Assembly (NCBI GenBank): GCA_025928185.1
Contig: JAICKA010000005.1
Location: 1-64,000 of the forward strand
DNA: 64,000 nt
Reading direction: 5' to 3'
From: Gemmatimonadaceae bacterium
GTDB lineage: Bacteria; Gemmatimonadota; Gemmatimonadetes; Gemmatimonadales; Gemmatimonadaceae
Shown: one piece after another, positions 1 to 8,589 of the stretch
Position numbering within the stretch: the first letter of the stretch is position 1
Layout of the letters: every line of letters begins with the position of its first letter
The notes under the pieces: model-generated
Database searches by the model: none
Seen by the model: only the letters and a program-made list of their open reading frames with translations
Told to the model about the DNA's origin: nothing
Made by a program: the position numbers and the translations under genes

Positions 1-240
1 GCCTTCGTTCGGCTGGTAGATGTACGCCATCCACTTGCCGTCGTTCGACAGCGTCGCGTTGTTGATGCGGTTCCAGCGGCCGATGTCGGTGAAGCCGAGG
101 GTCTTCTTGACGCCCGGGTCGGTGCGCGCGATGCCTTGCGGCGTTGCAGTCGCACCGGTTTGCTGGGCGAGAATGACGGAGGGGAACGCCAGGGCCAGCG
201 CGCAGCCGGCGGTGAGGCGGGCGAGAGACGAGCGACGCAT
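1..240 (-). CDS. Secreted S9-type peptidase, N-terminal fragment
   Basis: Only the first 80 codons are present; the gene runs off the left edge. The ATG at 240 opens a clear signal peptide (basic MRRSSLAR, a hydrophobic stretch, then an AQQ cleavage region near residue 26). The mature start reads LGFTDIGRWNRINN followed by LSNDGKWMAY, a WD40-like/propeller N-terminus typical of large secreted prolyl-oligopeptidase-family (S9) proteins in Gemmatimonadota. The catalytic domain is outside the window, so the family is inferred from the N-terminus only. Another secreted propeller protein is possible. Confidence 0.6.
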   Translation of the reverse strand, partial: MRRSSLARLTAGCALALAFPSVILAQQTGATATPQGIARTDPGVKKTLGFTDIGRWNRINNATLSNDGKWMAYIYQPNEG

Positions 241-342
241 GCAGAATCTCCAGCGGGGGGCGGAACGGGCTGACGAATATACGCGCCGCTCAGGAGAAGT
301 GCTCGCCATGGCGGGCGCCCCGCCGTGGAACAGTGGAACAGC

Positions 343-370
343 GGGTGGCGGCGCGCTTGCGCCGCCACCC
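343..370 (-). terminator. Strong hairpin after small gene at 378-614
   Basis: Perfect 12-bp stem (343-354 pairs with 359-370) with a GCTT loop, directly after the stop codon of the minus-strand small gene. No clear T-tract follows, so this is a terminator-like or 3'-end stabilising hairpin. Just to its left is a direct GTGGAACA duplication (positions 335-350). Confidence 0.6.
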
Positions 371-377
371 GAGTCGT

Positions 378-614
378 TCAGCGGTTCGAGGAGCGCGACT
401 GATCGCCTTCCCCGTCGCTTTGCTGACTGGTCTCGCGATCGTTCTCCGGCTGATCGGGCAAGGTGCGGTACGTGCTCGAGCCGCTCAGGTTGTGGTCCTC
501 ACCCGTCTGATCGCGAAGCCACTCGCTGTTGTCGTTGCCCTTGTCGCCCGCGGGGATCTTGTGGTCGGGAATGTCGACCTTCTGATCGCCGTTGTTCCGG
601 TCCTGGTCCGCCAT
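378..614 (-). CDS. Small, highly hydrophilic protein of unknown function
   Basis: 78 aa if started at the ATG at 614 (MADQDRNNGDQ), which has an AGGAG ribosome site about 7 bases upstream; an in-frame ATG at 653 lacks one. The protein is almost entirely Asp, Asn, Gln, Gly, Ser, Arg and Glu, with no cysteine and only one tryptophan, so it is probably disordered. No family is recognised. It stands alone, followed by a strong hairpin. Three other proteins of similar length and composition occur in the window (7596-7757, 12174-12401, 26632-26889); stress protection or a chaperone-like role would be a guess. Confidence 0.65.
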   Translation of the reverse strand: MADQDRNNGDQKVDIPDHKIPAGDKGNDNSEWLRDQTGEDHNLSGSSTYRTLPDQPENDRETSQQSDGEGDQSRSSNR

Positions 615-754
615 GGTGCACTCCTGTCGAGGGTAGAGCAATGTGTGTCGCACGAGCCGTGCCCGACGGCGTGGTGTCCGGAGCGGTTATTCTTCGGGAA
701 CCCACCGGATCGCATTCGCATTTCGCACTCTGAGGCCATCAAGACGAGGATGTA

Positions 755-1192
755 GTGACGATTTTCGAACCTGCCCGCCCGTTGTGGACCAGTCGCATAC
801 TCAGCCTGCTGCGCATTGCCGCGGCACTCGTATTCATCGAGCATGGAACGCAGAAGTTGTTCGGATTTCCACCGGGCAATGGCCCGCACCATCTCGTGCT
901 GATCTCGCAGACCGGATTGGCCGGCGTCATCGAAACGTTCGGCGGTCTGTGTCTGCTGCTCGGGCTGTTCACCCGTGTCGCCGCGTTCTTCACGTCCGGC
1001 GAGATGGCCGTCGCCTACTTCCAGGTGCACAACCACCGCGGGTTGTTTCCGATTCAGAACGGCGGTGACAATGCCATCGTGCTCTGTTTCGTGTTCTTCT
1101 ATTTGATTTTCGCCGGCGGAGGGCTGTGGAGCGTCGACGCGGTGATCGCGGCGTCGCGCCGACAGCGTGCCGCGGAACCGCCGCCGACATGA
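755..1192 (+). CDS. DoxX family membrane protein
   Basis: 145 aa with a GTG start at 755 preceded by a purine-rich AAGACGAGGA site. It has the DoxX layout: four membrane segments, the first two joined by a conserved loop reading FIEHGTQKLFGFP (about residues 27-39). A second helix carries GLAGVIETFGGLCLLLGLF. The family comprises small quinone- or thiosulfate-related and redox-linked inner-membrane proteins; the substrate here is unknown. The stop overlaps the start of the creatininase gene (ATGA), so the two are probably co-translated. Confidence 0.85.
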   Translation: MTIFEPARPLWTSRILSLLRIAAALVFIEHGTQKLFGFPPGNGPHHLVLISQTGLAGVIETFGGLCLLLGLFTRVAAFFTSGEMAVAYFQVHNHRGLFPIQNGGDNAIVLCFVFFYLIFAGGGLWSVDAVIAASRRQRAAEPPPT

Positions 1193-1953
1193 CGTCGCGT
1201 CCATATCTGCTTTCCGCGTCGACCTGGCGGGAGGTGCGCGAGACGAAGTACCAGGCGGCGGTGCTCCCGTGGGGCGCCACCGAGGCGCACAACTACCACC
1301 TGCCGTACGCGACGGACACGGTCCAGGCCGAGCGGGTCGCGGCGCGGGCGGCGGAGCAGGCCTGGGCCGCCGGAGCGCGCGTCGTCGTCCTGCCCGGCGT
1401 GCCATTCGGCGTGAACACGACACAACTCGACATTCCGCTCTGCCTGAACATGAATCCGAGCACCCAGGCGGCGGTGCTGCGCGACATCGTCGCGTCGCTC
1501 GACGGCCAGGGCATTCACAAATTGCTCATCCTCAACGCGCACGGCGGTAACGATTTTCGCCAGATCATCCGCGAGCTTCAGCCCGCCACGCGCGTCTTTC
1601 TGAGCACGATCAACTGGTGGTCGTGCGTCGACACGCGGGCGTACATCGAGCAGCCGGGCGATCACGCGGGCGAGGCCGAGACGAGCGCCATGCTGCACCT
1701 CGCGCCGGAGATGGTACGCCCGCTCGAGGAAGCCGGCGGCGGACGCGCCCGGGCGTGGCGGCTGCGCGGCATTCGGGAGGGCTGGGCCTGGGCGCCGCGG
1801 CGCTGGACCGAGGTCACCGACGACACGGGCATCGGCGACCCGTCGCGGGCGACGGCGACGAAGGGCGAGATGTACGTGAGCGCCGCGGTCGATCGGATCG
1901 CCGGCTACCTCGTCGAGCTGGCCGCCGCAAAGCTGGACGACCTGTACGAGTAG
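1189..1953 (+). CDS. Creatininase family amidohydrolase
   Basis: 254 aa from the ATG at 1189, which overlaps the DoxX stop. It shows the metal-ligand motifs of the creatininase/MftE family: PWGATEAHNYHLPYATDT (E32, H34, D43), LILNAHGGND and a later HAGEAETSAML. Members hydrolyse amide bonds of creatinine, formamidopyrimidine-type pathway intermediates (ArfB) or mycofactocin precursor peptide. No creatine, riboflavin or mycofactocin genes lie nearby, so the substrate cannot be assigned. Length and motif set are complete for a functional, probably cytosolic, metallo-amidohydrolase. Confidence 0.85.
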   Translation: MTSRPYLLSASTWREVRETKYQAAVLPWGATEAHNYHLPYATDTVQAERVAARAAEQAWAAGARVVVLPGVPFGVNTTQLDIPLCLNMNPSTQAAVLRDIVASLDGQGIHKLLILNAHGGNDFRQIIRELQPATRVFLSTINWWSCVDTRAYIEQPGDHAGEAETSAMLHLAPEMVRPLEEAGGGRARAWRLRGIREGWAWAPRRWTEVTDDTGIGDPSRATATKGEMYVSAAVDRIAGYLVELAAAKLDDLYE

Positions 1954-1998
1954 CGTGCCGGGTGCGCATTGGCGCGCCCGGCACAATCAGCGCACGCG

Positions 1999-3351
1999 CT
2001 ACACGCCGCTCGGATATGTCTCCGGCACCTCGCCGTCGACATGCACCGGCATGTGCAGCGGGTCCACGGCGCGCGATTCGTCGATGTAGAGCATCGCGTC
2101 GTACCGGCGCGGAACGATCGTCGGCACGTAGTTGCCCCATCGCTCGTGGCGCGGGTCGTACACCACGCCGATCGCGCGATGCCCGAGCGGCCGATCGAAC
2201 CCGGGCACGCCGCCATCGTTGCTGCCGTCGAACAGCAGCAGCGAATCGCCGATGTCGGCGTCGTGCATTGCGTCCTCGAAGCTCCCTTCCCTGGCGGGCG
2301 GCACGTGCATGCGCCCCATCGGTGCGCCCCACTCGTCCGCGGCGATCACCGTGCCGCGATGCGAGCCGAAGCCGATCAGGCATACGCCGTCGCGCTCGTG
2401 CGCCTGGCGCACGAGCTGGCCGACGTTCACCATGCCGGCGCGCGCCATGTCCGTGAATCGTGCGTCGCCGATATGCGTGTTGTGCTCCCAGACGATGGCT
2501 CGCGTCTGCGGCCCGTGATGCTGCACCAGTCGTTGCAGCGTCTCGACCATGTGATGGTCGCGCACGTTCCACGAGTCCGGTCCGCCGCGCACCATCGTGC
2601 GATAGTACAGCTCCGCATTGCGCGCGACGAGCGCATTCTGCTCGGCGTTGAAGTAGCCCTCGCGTCCGTCCTCGGCGAAACGAGCGGCATTGGTGCGGAG
2701 CTCGCGCAGCACGGCCACCGCTTCGTCCTCGCACGACGTTGGCACGAGGGCCGTGGCGCGCGCGTACTCCTGCGCATCTTCGGCATACGGCTCGAAGCAG
2801 TTGTAGGCGCGGCGGGCGTCCGCCGCGAGCTTCGGATCGATGCGCTGGAGATACTCCATCACCACGTGCATGGAATCCCAGAGCGAGTAGACGTCGAGCC
2901 CGTAGAAGCCCGCTTGCGCTTCGGGAGCGCGGCCGCGGTTGTGCTCGCGCATCCACTCGACGAGATCGACGATCTCGCGGTTGGCCCACATCCACGTTGG
3001 CCAGCGCTCGAACGCATGCAGCACGTCGTGCGCGCTGGTGCCGGAATCAGGAAGGCCGCGCGCATACCGATTGACCCGGTAACAGTCCGGCCAATCGCCC
3101 TCCACCGCAATGAAGGTGAATCCGTGGTCGGCGATCAGCCGCTTCGACAGCTCGGCGCGCCAGGTATAGAACTCGGACGTGCCGTGCGAGGCTTCGCCGA
3201 GCAGCACGAATCGCGCATCGCCGATTTTGTGGATCAAGGGATCGAGATCGTCCGGCGAATCCAGTCGTTTCGCCAATTTCCTGAGGCCCGCCGACAGCTC
3301 GCGCCGGGCGTGGTCGTCTCTGTCGTCGTCCGTGTGTCGCATCCAGGGCAT
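1999..3351 (-). CDS. Erythromycin esterase family hydrolase
   Basis: 450 aa from the ATG at 3351, which has GGAGGAG just upstream; an alternative ATG at 3375 adds eight residues. It matches the erythromycin-esterase/succinoglycan-biosynthesis-like fold: FVLLGEASHGTSEFY near residue 45, IAVEGDWPDC, FYGLDVYSLWDS, VWEHNTHIGDAR and a C-terminal AIGVVYDP. These contain the Glu and His residues used in Ere enzymes for lactone opening. Most chromosomal members are uncharacterised, so antibiotic esterase activity should not be assumed. No resistance or mobility genes are adjacent. It faces the DUF4105 gene divergently. Confidence 0.85.
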   Translation of the reverse strand: MPWMRHTDDDRDDHARRELSAGLRKLAKRLDSPDDLDPLIHKIGDARFVLLGEASHGTSEFYTWRAELSKRLIADHGFTFIAVEGDWPDCYRVNRYARGLPDSGTSAHDVLHAFERWPTWMWANREIVDLVEWMREHNRGRAPEAQAGFYGLDVYSLWDSMHVVMEYLQRIDPKLAADARRAYNCFEPYAEDAQEYARATALVPTSCEDEAVAVLRELRTNAARFAEDGREGYFNAEQNALVARNAELYYRTMVRGGPDSWNVRDHHMVETLQRLVQHHGPQTRAIVWEHNTHIGDARFTDMARAGMVNVGQLVRQAHERDGVCLIGFGSHRGTVIAADEWGAPMGRMHVPPAREGSFEDAMHDADIGDSLLLFDGSNDGGVPGFDRPLGHRAIGVVYDPRHERWGNYVPTIVPRRYDAMLYIDESRAVDPLHMPVHVDGEVPETYPSGV

Positions 3352-3408
3352 TGCTCCTCCAGCATGACTCTCCACACGCGGAGCGATGCAAAATGAAGGC
3401 GAGGCGCG

Positions 3409-3414
3409 TAGTTT
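3409..3414 (+). promoter_or_regulatory. Putative -10 element, leaderless start
   Basis: TAGTTT lies exactly six bases before the ATG at 3421. Transcription would begin at or next to the A of ATG, giving a leaderless mRNA; there is no ribosome-binding site between them. The same geometry recurs at 27529-27534. No convincing -35 box is visible. Confidence 0.35.
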
Positions 3415-3420
3415 CCGGCC

Positions 3421-4686
3421 ATGCTCCGCGCCCTGTTCCGCTTGCTATTGGCCGTCCTCATTCCGGCCGCCGCGGCCGCTCAAGCTACGCCGTACGGTTT
3501 CGCGCCTCGCGGCGCCGACCCGCTGCACGACTCCGGAAAGAACGTCACCGTGTCGATGCTGACGATGGGGAACGGCGAGAACATTTGGGAGCTGTTCGGG
3601 CACAACGCGATCTGGCTGCACGACAACGTGAGTGGACGCGACACCGTGTTCAACTGGGGCGTGTTCAGCTTTGCGCAGCCGCACTTCATCGCCCGCTTCC
3701 TCCAGGGCACGATGCTCTACGCCATGGGCGGCGACTCGATGGGCGGCATCATGTACGAGTACCACTACTGGAATCGGTCGGTGCTCGCGCAGGAGCTGGA
3801 TCTCACGGCGGCCCAGACGGATTCCGTGCTGCACATCATCCAGCAGAATGCGCTGCCGGAGAACATCAACTATCGCTACGACTACTACCGCGACAACTGC
3901 TCGACGCGGGTGCGCGACATCATCGATCGCGCGCTCGGAGGGCAGCTGCGGACGCAGGCGCAGCAACTGACCGGAACGACGTACCGCTGGCACACGCTGC
4001 GGCTGATGCAGAGCGGCGTTCCGGTGGAGATCGGCGTCGACATCGGGCTCGGCGAGCCGGCCGACCGCAACCTCACGAAGTGGCAGACGATGTTTCTGCC
4101 AAAGCAGCTGCACGATTTCGTCGCAACCGTGCAGGTGCGCGACAGCGCCGGCACGCTGCATCCACTCGTGCGCAACGAACGCGTACTCTTCCGCGCAAAT
4201 CGGCCGCCGGAGCCCACGGCGCCGCCGCACATGATACTCTGGCTGCTTCCGCCCGGGCTGATCCTCTGCGCGCTGTTCGTCTGGCTGGGCGAGGCCGGTC
4301 ACCGCGGAAGCAGGGCCGCACAGATCACGGCGGCCGTGATCTTCTGCGTCTGGTCACTCGTCGCCGGCCTGCTCGGTATGCTGCTCACGCTCTTATGGAC
4401 GGTGACGGACCACGTGTTCGCGCACTCGAATGAGAATTTGCTGCTGTTCAACCCGTTGTGGCTGGTGCTCGCGGTGCTCGCCGTGATCTACTTCTGGTCG
4501 CATCGCGCCGTGCTGTGGACGCGAATCTTTGCCTATGGTCTCGCGGCGCTGTGTGTGATTGCCCTGCTGCTGCACGTCGTCGGGATCTCGGCGCAGGTGA
4601 ATGGCGCCGTGATTGGACTGGCGCTGCCGCCGGCGCTGGCGATTGCCTGGGCGGTTTTCCGCAGAACCGCCGCGCCCCGGATCTAA
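3421..4686 (+). CDS. DUF4105 (Lnb-type periplasmic domain) membrane protein
   Basis: 421 aa. A signal peptide (residues 1-20, ending AAAAAQ) is followed by a DUF4105 domain, which resembles NlpC/P60-type hydrolases: ENIWELFGHNAIWL (about 57-70), FNWGVFSF, and a Cys-containing RYDYYRDNCSTRVRD (about 155-169) where the Cys would be the nucleophile. From about residue 275 there are five membrane segments to the C-terminus, so the catalytic domain sits in the periplasm tethered to the inner membrane. Homologues in Bacteroidota are annotated as lipoprotein N-terminal acyltransferase-related, but the function here is unproven. Translation may be leaderless. Confidence 0.85.
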   Translation: MLRALFRLLLAVLIPAAAAAQATPYGFAPRGADPLHDSGKNVTVSMLTMGNGENIWELFGHNAIWLHDNVSGRDTVFNWGVFSFAQPHFIARFLQGTMLYAMGGDSMGGIMYEYHYWNRSVLAQELDLTAAQTDSVLHIIQQNALPENINYRYDYYRDNCSTRVRDIIDRALGGQLRTQAQQLTGTTYRWHTLRLMQSGVPVEIGVDIGLGEPADRNLTKWQTMFLPKQLHDFVATVQVRDSAGTLHPLVRNERVLFRANRPPEPTAPPHMILWLLPPGLILCALFVWLGEAGHRGSRAAQITAAVIFCVWSLVAGLLGMLLTLLWTVTDHVFAHSNENLLLFNPLWLVLAVLAVIYFWSHRAVLWTRIFAYGLAALCVIALLLHVVGISAQVNGAVIGLALPPALAIAWAVFRRTAAPRI

Positions 4687-4699
4687 GCCACTCGGCGGC

Positions 4700-5485
4700 T
4701 CACAACCGGAATTGCCAGGTCGCCGCCGCAGTGCCCGTTCCGGGCACTCGCTCGGCGCGAACCTGGAAGACGCGCTCGATCAGGCCAAGTGGAATGGCGT
4801 CGGCCGAATCAGTCTCGAGCGCGAGCCGGCCGCGCTCGAGCAGAAAGAACGCGTCGCCATACCGCGAGGCCACGTTCAGGTCGTGCAGGATTGCGATGAT
4901 CGTGCAGCGCCGCTCCCGGAACGCGCGAACGATCTCGAGCAGCGCCAGCTGATAATGGATGTCCAGGCTCGAGGTCGGCTCGTCCAGAAACAGACAGACG
5001 GGCCCTCGGGGCTCAACGTCATTCCAGATCTGTGATAGCACCCGGGCGAGCTGCACCTTCTGCTGCTCGCCGCCCGACAGCGTCGGATACGGCTGCGCGC
5101 GCTTCTCGTGCATTCCGACCAGCGCGAGCGTTTCGGCGACGATCGCGCGGTCGTGCGCGGACGGCGCACGACCGTAATGCGGATACCGGCCCATCAGCAC
5201 GACGTCCTCGACGGGCAACGGAAAGGCCAGCTCGACGTGCTGCGACAACACGCCGCGCATCTTCGCCAGCGCTTCCGGGTCGTAGTTGCCGATGGCCCGG
5301 CCGTCGTAGCGTACCTCGCCGCTCGTGGGATGCAGCAGACCGCTGGCGATCTTGAGCAGCGTCGACTTGCCCGCGCCGTTCGGTCCGAGGATGACGTTGA
5401 ACGCGTTGTCGCGAAAGCGCGCCGTCACGCCGTCGAGAATCCGCGTGCCACCGACGCGGTAGGCGATCTCCAGCGCCTCAACCAT
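4700..5485 (-). CDS. hmuV: Hemin ABC transporter ATP-binding protein
   Basis: 261 aa. All ABC motifs are present: Walker A GPNGAGKST (about 35-43), Q-loop, signature LSGGEQQKVQLARVL (about 138-152), Walker B LFLDEPTSSLD and the switch His in ILHDLN. The sequence LSQHVELAFPLPVEDVVLMG and the Trp after the signature are characteristic of HmuV/ChuU hemin ATPases rather than BtuD. It overlaps the permease gene by eight bases and is the last gene of a hmuTUV operon. It ends 13 bases from the convergent DUF4105 gene. Confidence 0.88.
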   Translation of the reverse strand: MVEALEIAYRVGGTRILDGVTARFRDNAFNVILGPNGAGKSTLLKIASGLLHPTSGEVRYDGRAIGNYDPEALAKMRGVLSQHVELAFPLPVEDVVLMGRYPHYGRAPSAHDRAIVAETLALVGMHEKRAQPYPTLSGGEQQKVQLARVLSQIWNDVEPRGPVCLFLDEPTSSLDIHYQLALLEIVRAFRERRCTIIAILHDLNVASRYGDAFFLLERGRLALETDSADAIPLGLIERVFQVRAERVPGTGTAAATWQFRL

Positions 5486-6542
5486 CGAGTCCGGGCGCGC
5501 CGGTGCCGTGCATGCCGCGCTGCCGCAGCAGGATTGAGAGAAAGATCGGCGCGCCGATCAGCGCGGTGATGATGCCGATCGGCAGCTCCGCCGGTGGAAT
5601 GACGACGCGCGCCACGACATCGATCAGCTCCATCAGCAACGCGCCGAGAATCGCCGAGCCGGGGAGCAGAAAAGTGTAATCGGACGACCGCAGGATGCGC
5701 AGCAGGTGCGGCACCACGAGCCCGATGAAGGCGATGACGCCGACCATCGCCGTCGCCACCGCGACCATCACGGTATTGACGACGAGCAGTTGCCAGACGA
5801 GCCGCCGCGGATCGATCCCGAGGTACGCCGCCTCGTCCTCGCCGAGCATGAGCGCGTTCAGCGACTTGCCGTAGCGCAACGACCAGAGGAAGCACGCGAT
5901 GAAGCACGCGGACACGAGCGTAACGCCGCGCCATTCGGCCGTGGTGAAGGTGCCGAGGTTCCAGAACGTGATGTTGCGCGCCTGCGGATCTCGAGCGATG
6001 TACGACAGGAAACCCGTGCCCGCCGCGCACACGGCGTTCACGGCGATGCCCGCGAGCAAGAGCGTCAGCACATTCACCTTGCCGAACGAGGTCGACAACC
6101 GATACACCAGCATCGTGGCGGCAAAGGCGCCGGCAAACGCGAACAGCGGTACGCCGAGGGTGCCGAGCGGGCGCGTGAATGCGGTCGATCCGAAGACGAA
6201 CACGAACGACGCGCCGAGCGCGGCGCCTGACGACGTACCGACGAGTCCCGGCTCGACGATCGGGTTCCGAAAGAGTCCCTGCATTAGAGTTCCGGAAACT
6301 CCGAGCACCGCGCCGGTGACGCCGGCGAGCACCACGCGCGGGAGCCGGAGCTGCAGAAATACATTGCGATCGAGGGTGTCGCCTGGCGGCGCGGCGATCC
6401 AGCCGAGCGCTTCGCCGACCAGCGTGGCAATGCGGTGCGGCGTGTAGGTGAATGCGCCGACGCACCCCGACGCCACGACGGCGGCAACGAGCAATACGCC
6501 GAACAGCAGATAGATCTGGCCGAAGCTGAGGCGCCGCAGCAT
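5478..6542 (-). CDS. hmuU: Hemin/cobalamin-type ABC permease (FecCD family)
   Basis: 354 aa from the ATG at 6542 (MLRRLSFGQIYLLFG); the longer in-frame reading from 6632 adds Arg/Pro-rich sequence and overlaps hmuT, so it is rejected. About ten membrane segments of the BtuC/FecCD type, with LRLPRVVLAGVTGAVLGVSG, the FRNPIVEPGLVGTSSGAALG loop and an ATPase-contacting segment near GEDEAAYLGID. It imports heme or a related tetrapyrrole or siderophore across the inner membrane using HmuV. It lies 22 bases after the binding-protein gene. Specificity is inferred from HmuV and HmuT. Confidence 0.86.
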   Translation of the reverse strand: MLRRLSFGQIYLLFGVLLVAAVVASGCVGAFTYTPHRIATLVGEALGWIAAPPGDTLDRNVFLQLRLPRVVLAGVTGAVLGVSGTLMQGLFRNPIVEPGLVGTSSGAALGASFVFVFGSTAFTRPLGTLGVPLFAFAGAFAATMLVYRLSTSFGKVNVLTLLLAGIAVNAVCAAGTGFLSYIARDPQARNITFWNLGTFTTAEWRGVTLVSACFIACFLWSLRYGKSLNALMLGEDEAAYLGIDPRRLVWQLLVVNTVMVAVATAMVGVIAFIGLVVPHLLRILRSSDYTFLLPGSAILGALLMELIDVVARVVIPPAELPIGIITALIGAPIFLSILLRQRGMHGTGAPGLDG

Positions 6543-6564
6543 CACCTGCCCAAGCCGCGGATCG

Positions 6565-7467
6565 TCAACGTCCTGCGCCCGTGGTTGTGGCGCCGCCCGA
6601 CGGGTGGAACCAGGCCGCCAGCTTGCGCACACCCTCCGGTGTCCGCGGCCCGAAGTACATGATGTAGTCCTCCGGCAGGCGATAGATGCGGAGCGACTTG
6701 CCCGCGGGCGTAAGACTGACGCCTGGCATCGTCGCGAACTTCTCCGCGCTCCCGTACCGGTCGAATCCGACGTCGGTGGCGATGATGATGTCCGGCGCCG
6801 CTTTGGCGATCAGCTCCGGCGTCAGACGGGCCATACCGCCCACCGAATCGATCGCGTTCTCGGCGCCCGCCCAGTGCAGCATCTGATCGGCGACACCGCC
6901 GCGCTCGAGCGCGAGATAGTTGTTCGCGATCTGGCCGAAGTGGATCATGAGCACGCGCGGACGCTTGCCGGCGTGCCATTGAGCCGTGTCGGCGAACACC
7001 GAATCCATGCCGGCGTTCCAGGCACTGATGAGGCTGTCCGCCGTCGACTCGCGATGGAATCGCTGCCCCAGATCCCGCATCAGCAGCTGTGCGCTGTCGA
7101 GCGTCGAGCCCGGCTTGATGACGAGAATTGGAATGCCAACCTTCTTGAGCTGGTCGAGCACCGGCTGCGGGCCAACGTTGCCGTCGGTGAGAAAGAGCGT
7201 CGGCTTCATCGAGATGATGCCTTCCGCACTGAGCGCGCGGTGGTAGCCGACCGAAGGCAGCGAGGTAATCTGCGGCGGATAGATCGACGTCAGGTCGCGA
7301 GCGACGATCAGGCTCTCGGCGCCGATGTCGTACATGAATTCGTTGATCTGTTTCGAAACGCAGACGATTCGCGTGGCTTGCGCCGGCGCTCCGCCGCCGC
7401 GGCACGCGGCAAGGCCGATCGCCAGCGCCACGAGCAGCCGAACGGCGCGGCGGCGGTGGGCAGTCAT
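6565..7467 (-). CDS. hmuT: Hemin ABC transporter substrate-binding lipoprotein
   Basis: 300 aa from the ATG at 7467. A lipoprotein signal (MTAHRRRAVRLLVALAIGLAAC, lipobox LAAC) tethers a class III periplasmic binding protein: IVCVSKQINEFMYDIGA, SVGYHRALSAEGIISMKPTL and the late conserved FGPRTPEGVRKLAAWFHP. SVGYxRxLSxEGI is typical of HmuT-type hemin binders. Upstream in-frame start codons to 7542 would bury the signal sequence. First gene of hmuTUV; no TonB-dependent heme receptor and no recognisable Fur box are seen in the window, so outer-membrane passage must be handled elsewhere. Confidence 0.85.
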   Translation of the reverse strand: MTAHRRRAVRLLVALAIGLAACRGGGAPAQATRIVCVSKQINEFMYDIGAESLIVARDLTSIYPPQITSLPSVGYHRALSAEGIISMKPTLFLTDGNVGPQPVLDQLKKVGIPILVIKPGSTLDSAQLLMRDLGQRFHRESTADSLISAWNAGMDSVFADTAQWHAGKRPRVLMIHFGQIANNYLALERGGVADQMLHWAGAENAIDSVGGMARLTPELIAKAAPDIIIATDVGFDRYGSAEKFATMPGVSLTPAGKSLRIYRLPEDYIMYFGPRTPEGVRKLAAWFHPSGGATTTGAGR

Positions 7468-7595
7468 CGAGGTGTTCCGTTGTCGGGAAAAAAGTGCGGC
7501 GGGACTTCGGAACAAGTTAGCGCGCACGGTCGGCTTCGTCACTCAGGCGCGATGCGGAACGGTCGCTCGCGCCCCGATGGCGGCCACGCGGCGCG

Positions 7596-7757
7596 TTACC
7601 CGATCGGCCAGCGTTCCTCGCGCTCGCGCCGGGTCAGATGCGGACGTTCGTTCGCGTGCCGCGATTGCTGTCGCGAGTCGTCGGCCTCTTGTCCTGTCGA
7701 CTCGCGATCATGTGTCGTGTCGCCCTGCTGCTCGCTACGGCGGGAATGTTCGTCCAT
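7596..7757 (-). CDS. Tiny hydrophilic protein, unknown
   Basis: 53 aa from the ATG at 7757 (MDEHSRRSEQQ), with GGAG seven bases upstream. It is composed almost wholly of Arg, Glu, Asp, Gln, Ser, His and Thr and ends ERWPIG. It is probably disordered and has no recognised family. It sits between the ROK kinase and hmuT genes on the same strand, in a region otherwise without genes. The good ribosome site and its likeness in composition to three other small proteins in the window are the only support; it could still be spurious. Confidence 0.4.
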   Translation of the reverse strand: MDEHSRRSEQQGDTTHDRESTGQEADDSRQQSRHANERPHLTRREREERWPIG

Positions 7758-7810
7758 GCTGTGCTCCGACCGGGGTGGAGCGCCGGTGCGTGCAGAGCGC
7801 ATGCCTTCGC

Positions 7811-8539
7811 TCACCGCTTGCGTCGCGTTTGCTGTCGAGCTTCCTCGGAGCCATGTCGCCAGAGGCGGACGCCGCCGAGGATGCCGGCGCTGTTGTCGAC
7901 GACGGTGATGTCGCGCGGCAGCCGGAGTTTCACGAGTCGCGAGTTGCCGCCCCCTACGTAGAGATGATCGAAGCTGGTCAGCGCCCGCAGCGCGGCGATC
8001 GCGTCGACGAGGCGGCGCATCCAGGTCGCGCGTCCGACACGCTTGAGCGCGGCGTCGCCAAGCTCGTCCTCGTAGGTGCGATCGTGGCGAAAGTTGTGAT
8101 GCGCCAGCTCGAGATGGGGCGCCAGGCGCCCGTTCTGGAAGAGCGCGGTGCCGAAGCCGGTGCCGAGGGTGATCACCATCTCGACGCCGCGCCCGCGAAT
8201 TACGCCCAGTCCCTGCATGTCGGCATCGTTGCAGACGCGCGCCGGCGCGCCGAGCCGCTTGGCGAGCGCGCGCTCGAGATTGAATCCGGCAAAGCGCTTC
8301 GTGCCCAGATTGGCCGCGGTGCGGACCACGCCGTCGTGTACCACGCCGGGAAAGCCGGCGGACACGCGGTCGTAGTGTGGCAGCCGCTCGGCGAGTCCGG
8401 CGATGATCTCGACGAGGCCGCGCGGAGTGAGATCATGCGGCGTGTCGGCCTGGATGCGTTCGTGAATCATTCGGCCGCGCGGCCCGAGTACCGACGCCTT
8501 GACGTGAGTGCCGCCGATGTCCACCGACAGAGTCTGCAC
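7811..8539 (-). CDS. ROK family kinase, polyphosphate-glucokinase-like
   Basis: 242 aa from a GTG at 8539 with a strong AGGAGGAG site; the longer reading to 8716 runs through repeat DNA and is rejected. ROK features: phosphate loop SVDIGGTHVKASV at the N-terminus, VSAGFPGVVHDG, CNDADMQGLG with the catalytic Asp, ITLGTGFGTALF and a C-terminal LYVGGGNSRLV. The segment ELAHHNFRHDRTYEDELGD matches PPGK-type strictly polyphosphate-dependent glucokinases better than ATP glucokinases or NagC-type regulators (no HTH is present). Phosphate donor and sugar are inferred. Confidence 0.78.
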   Translation of the reverse strand: MQTLSVDIGGTHVKASVLGPRGRMIHERIQADTPHDLTPRGLVEIIAGLAERLPHYDRVSAGFPGVVHDGVVRTAANLGTKRFAGFNLERALAKRLGAPARVCNDADMQGLGVIRGRGVEMVITLGTGFGTALFQNGRLAPHLELAHHNFRHDRTYEDELGDAALKRVGRATWMRRLVDAIAALRALTSFDHLYVGGGNSRLVKLRLPRDITVVDNSAGILGGVRLWRHGSEEARQQTRRKR

Positions 8540-8589
8540 CCGATCTCCTCCTTGCCTTGGGATATCCTTTGATTTCCGGAAAGCCTGTG

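Noticed and set aside
1999-3351. Acquired macrolide-resistance gene
   Set aside because: Homologues are common chromosomal genes of unknown role; no mobile element or resistance genes adjoin it.
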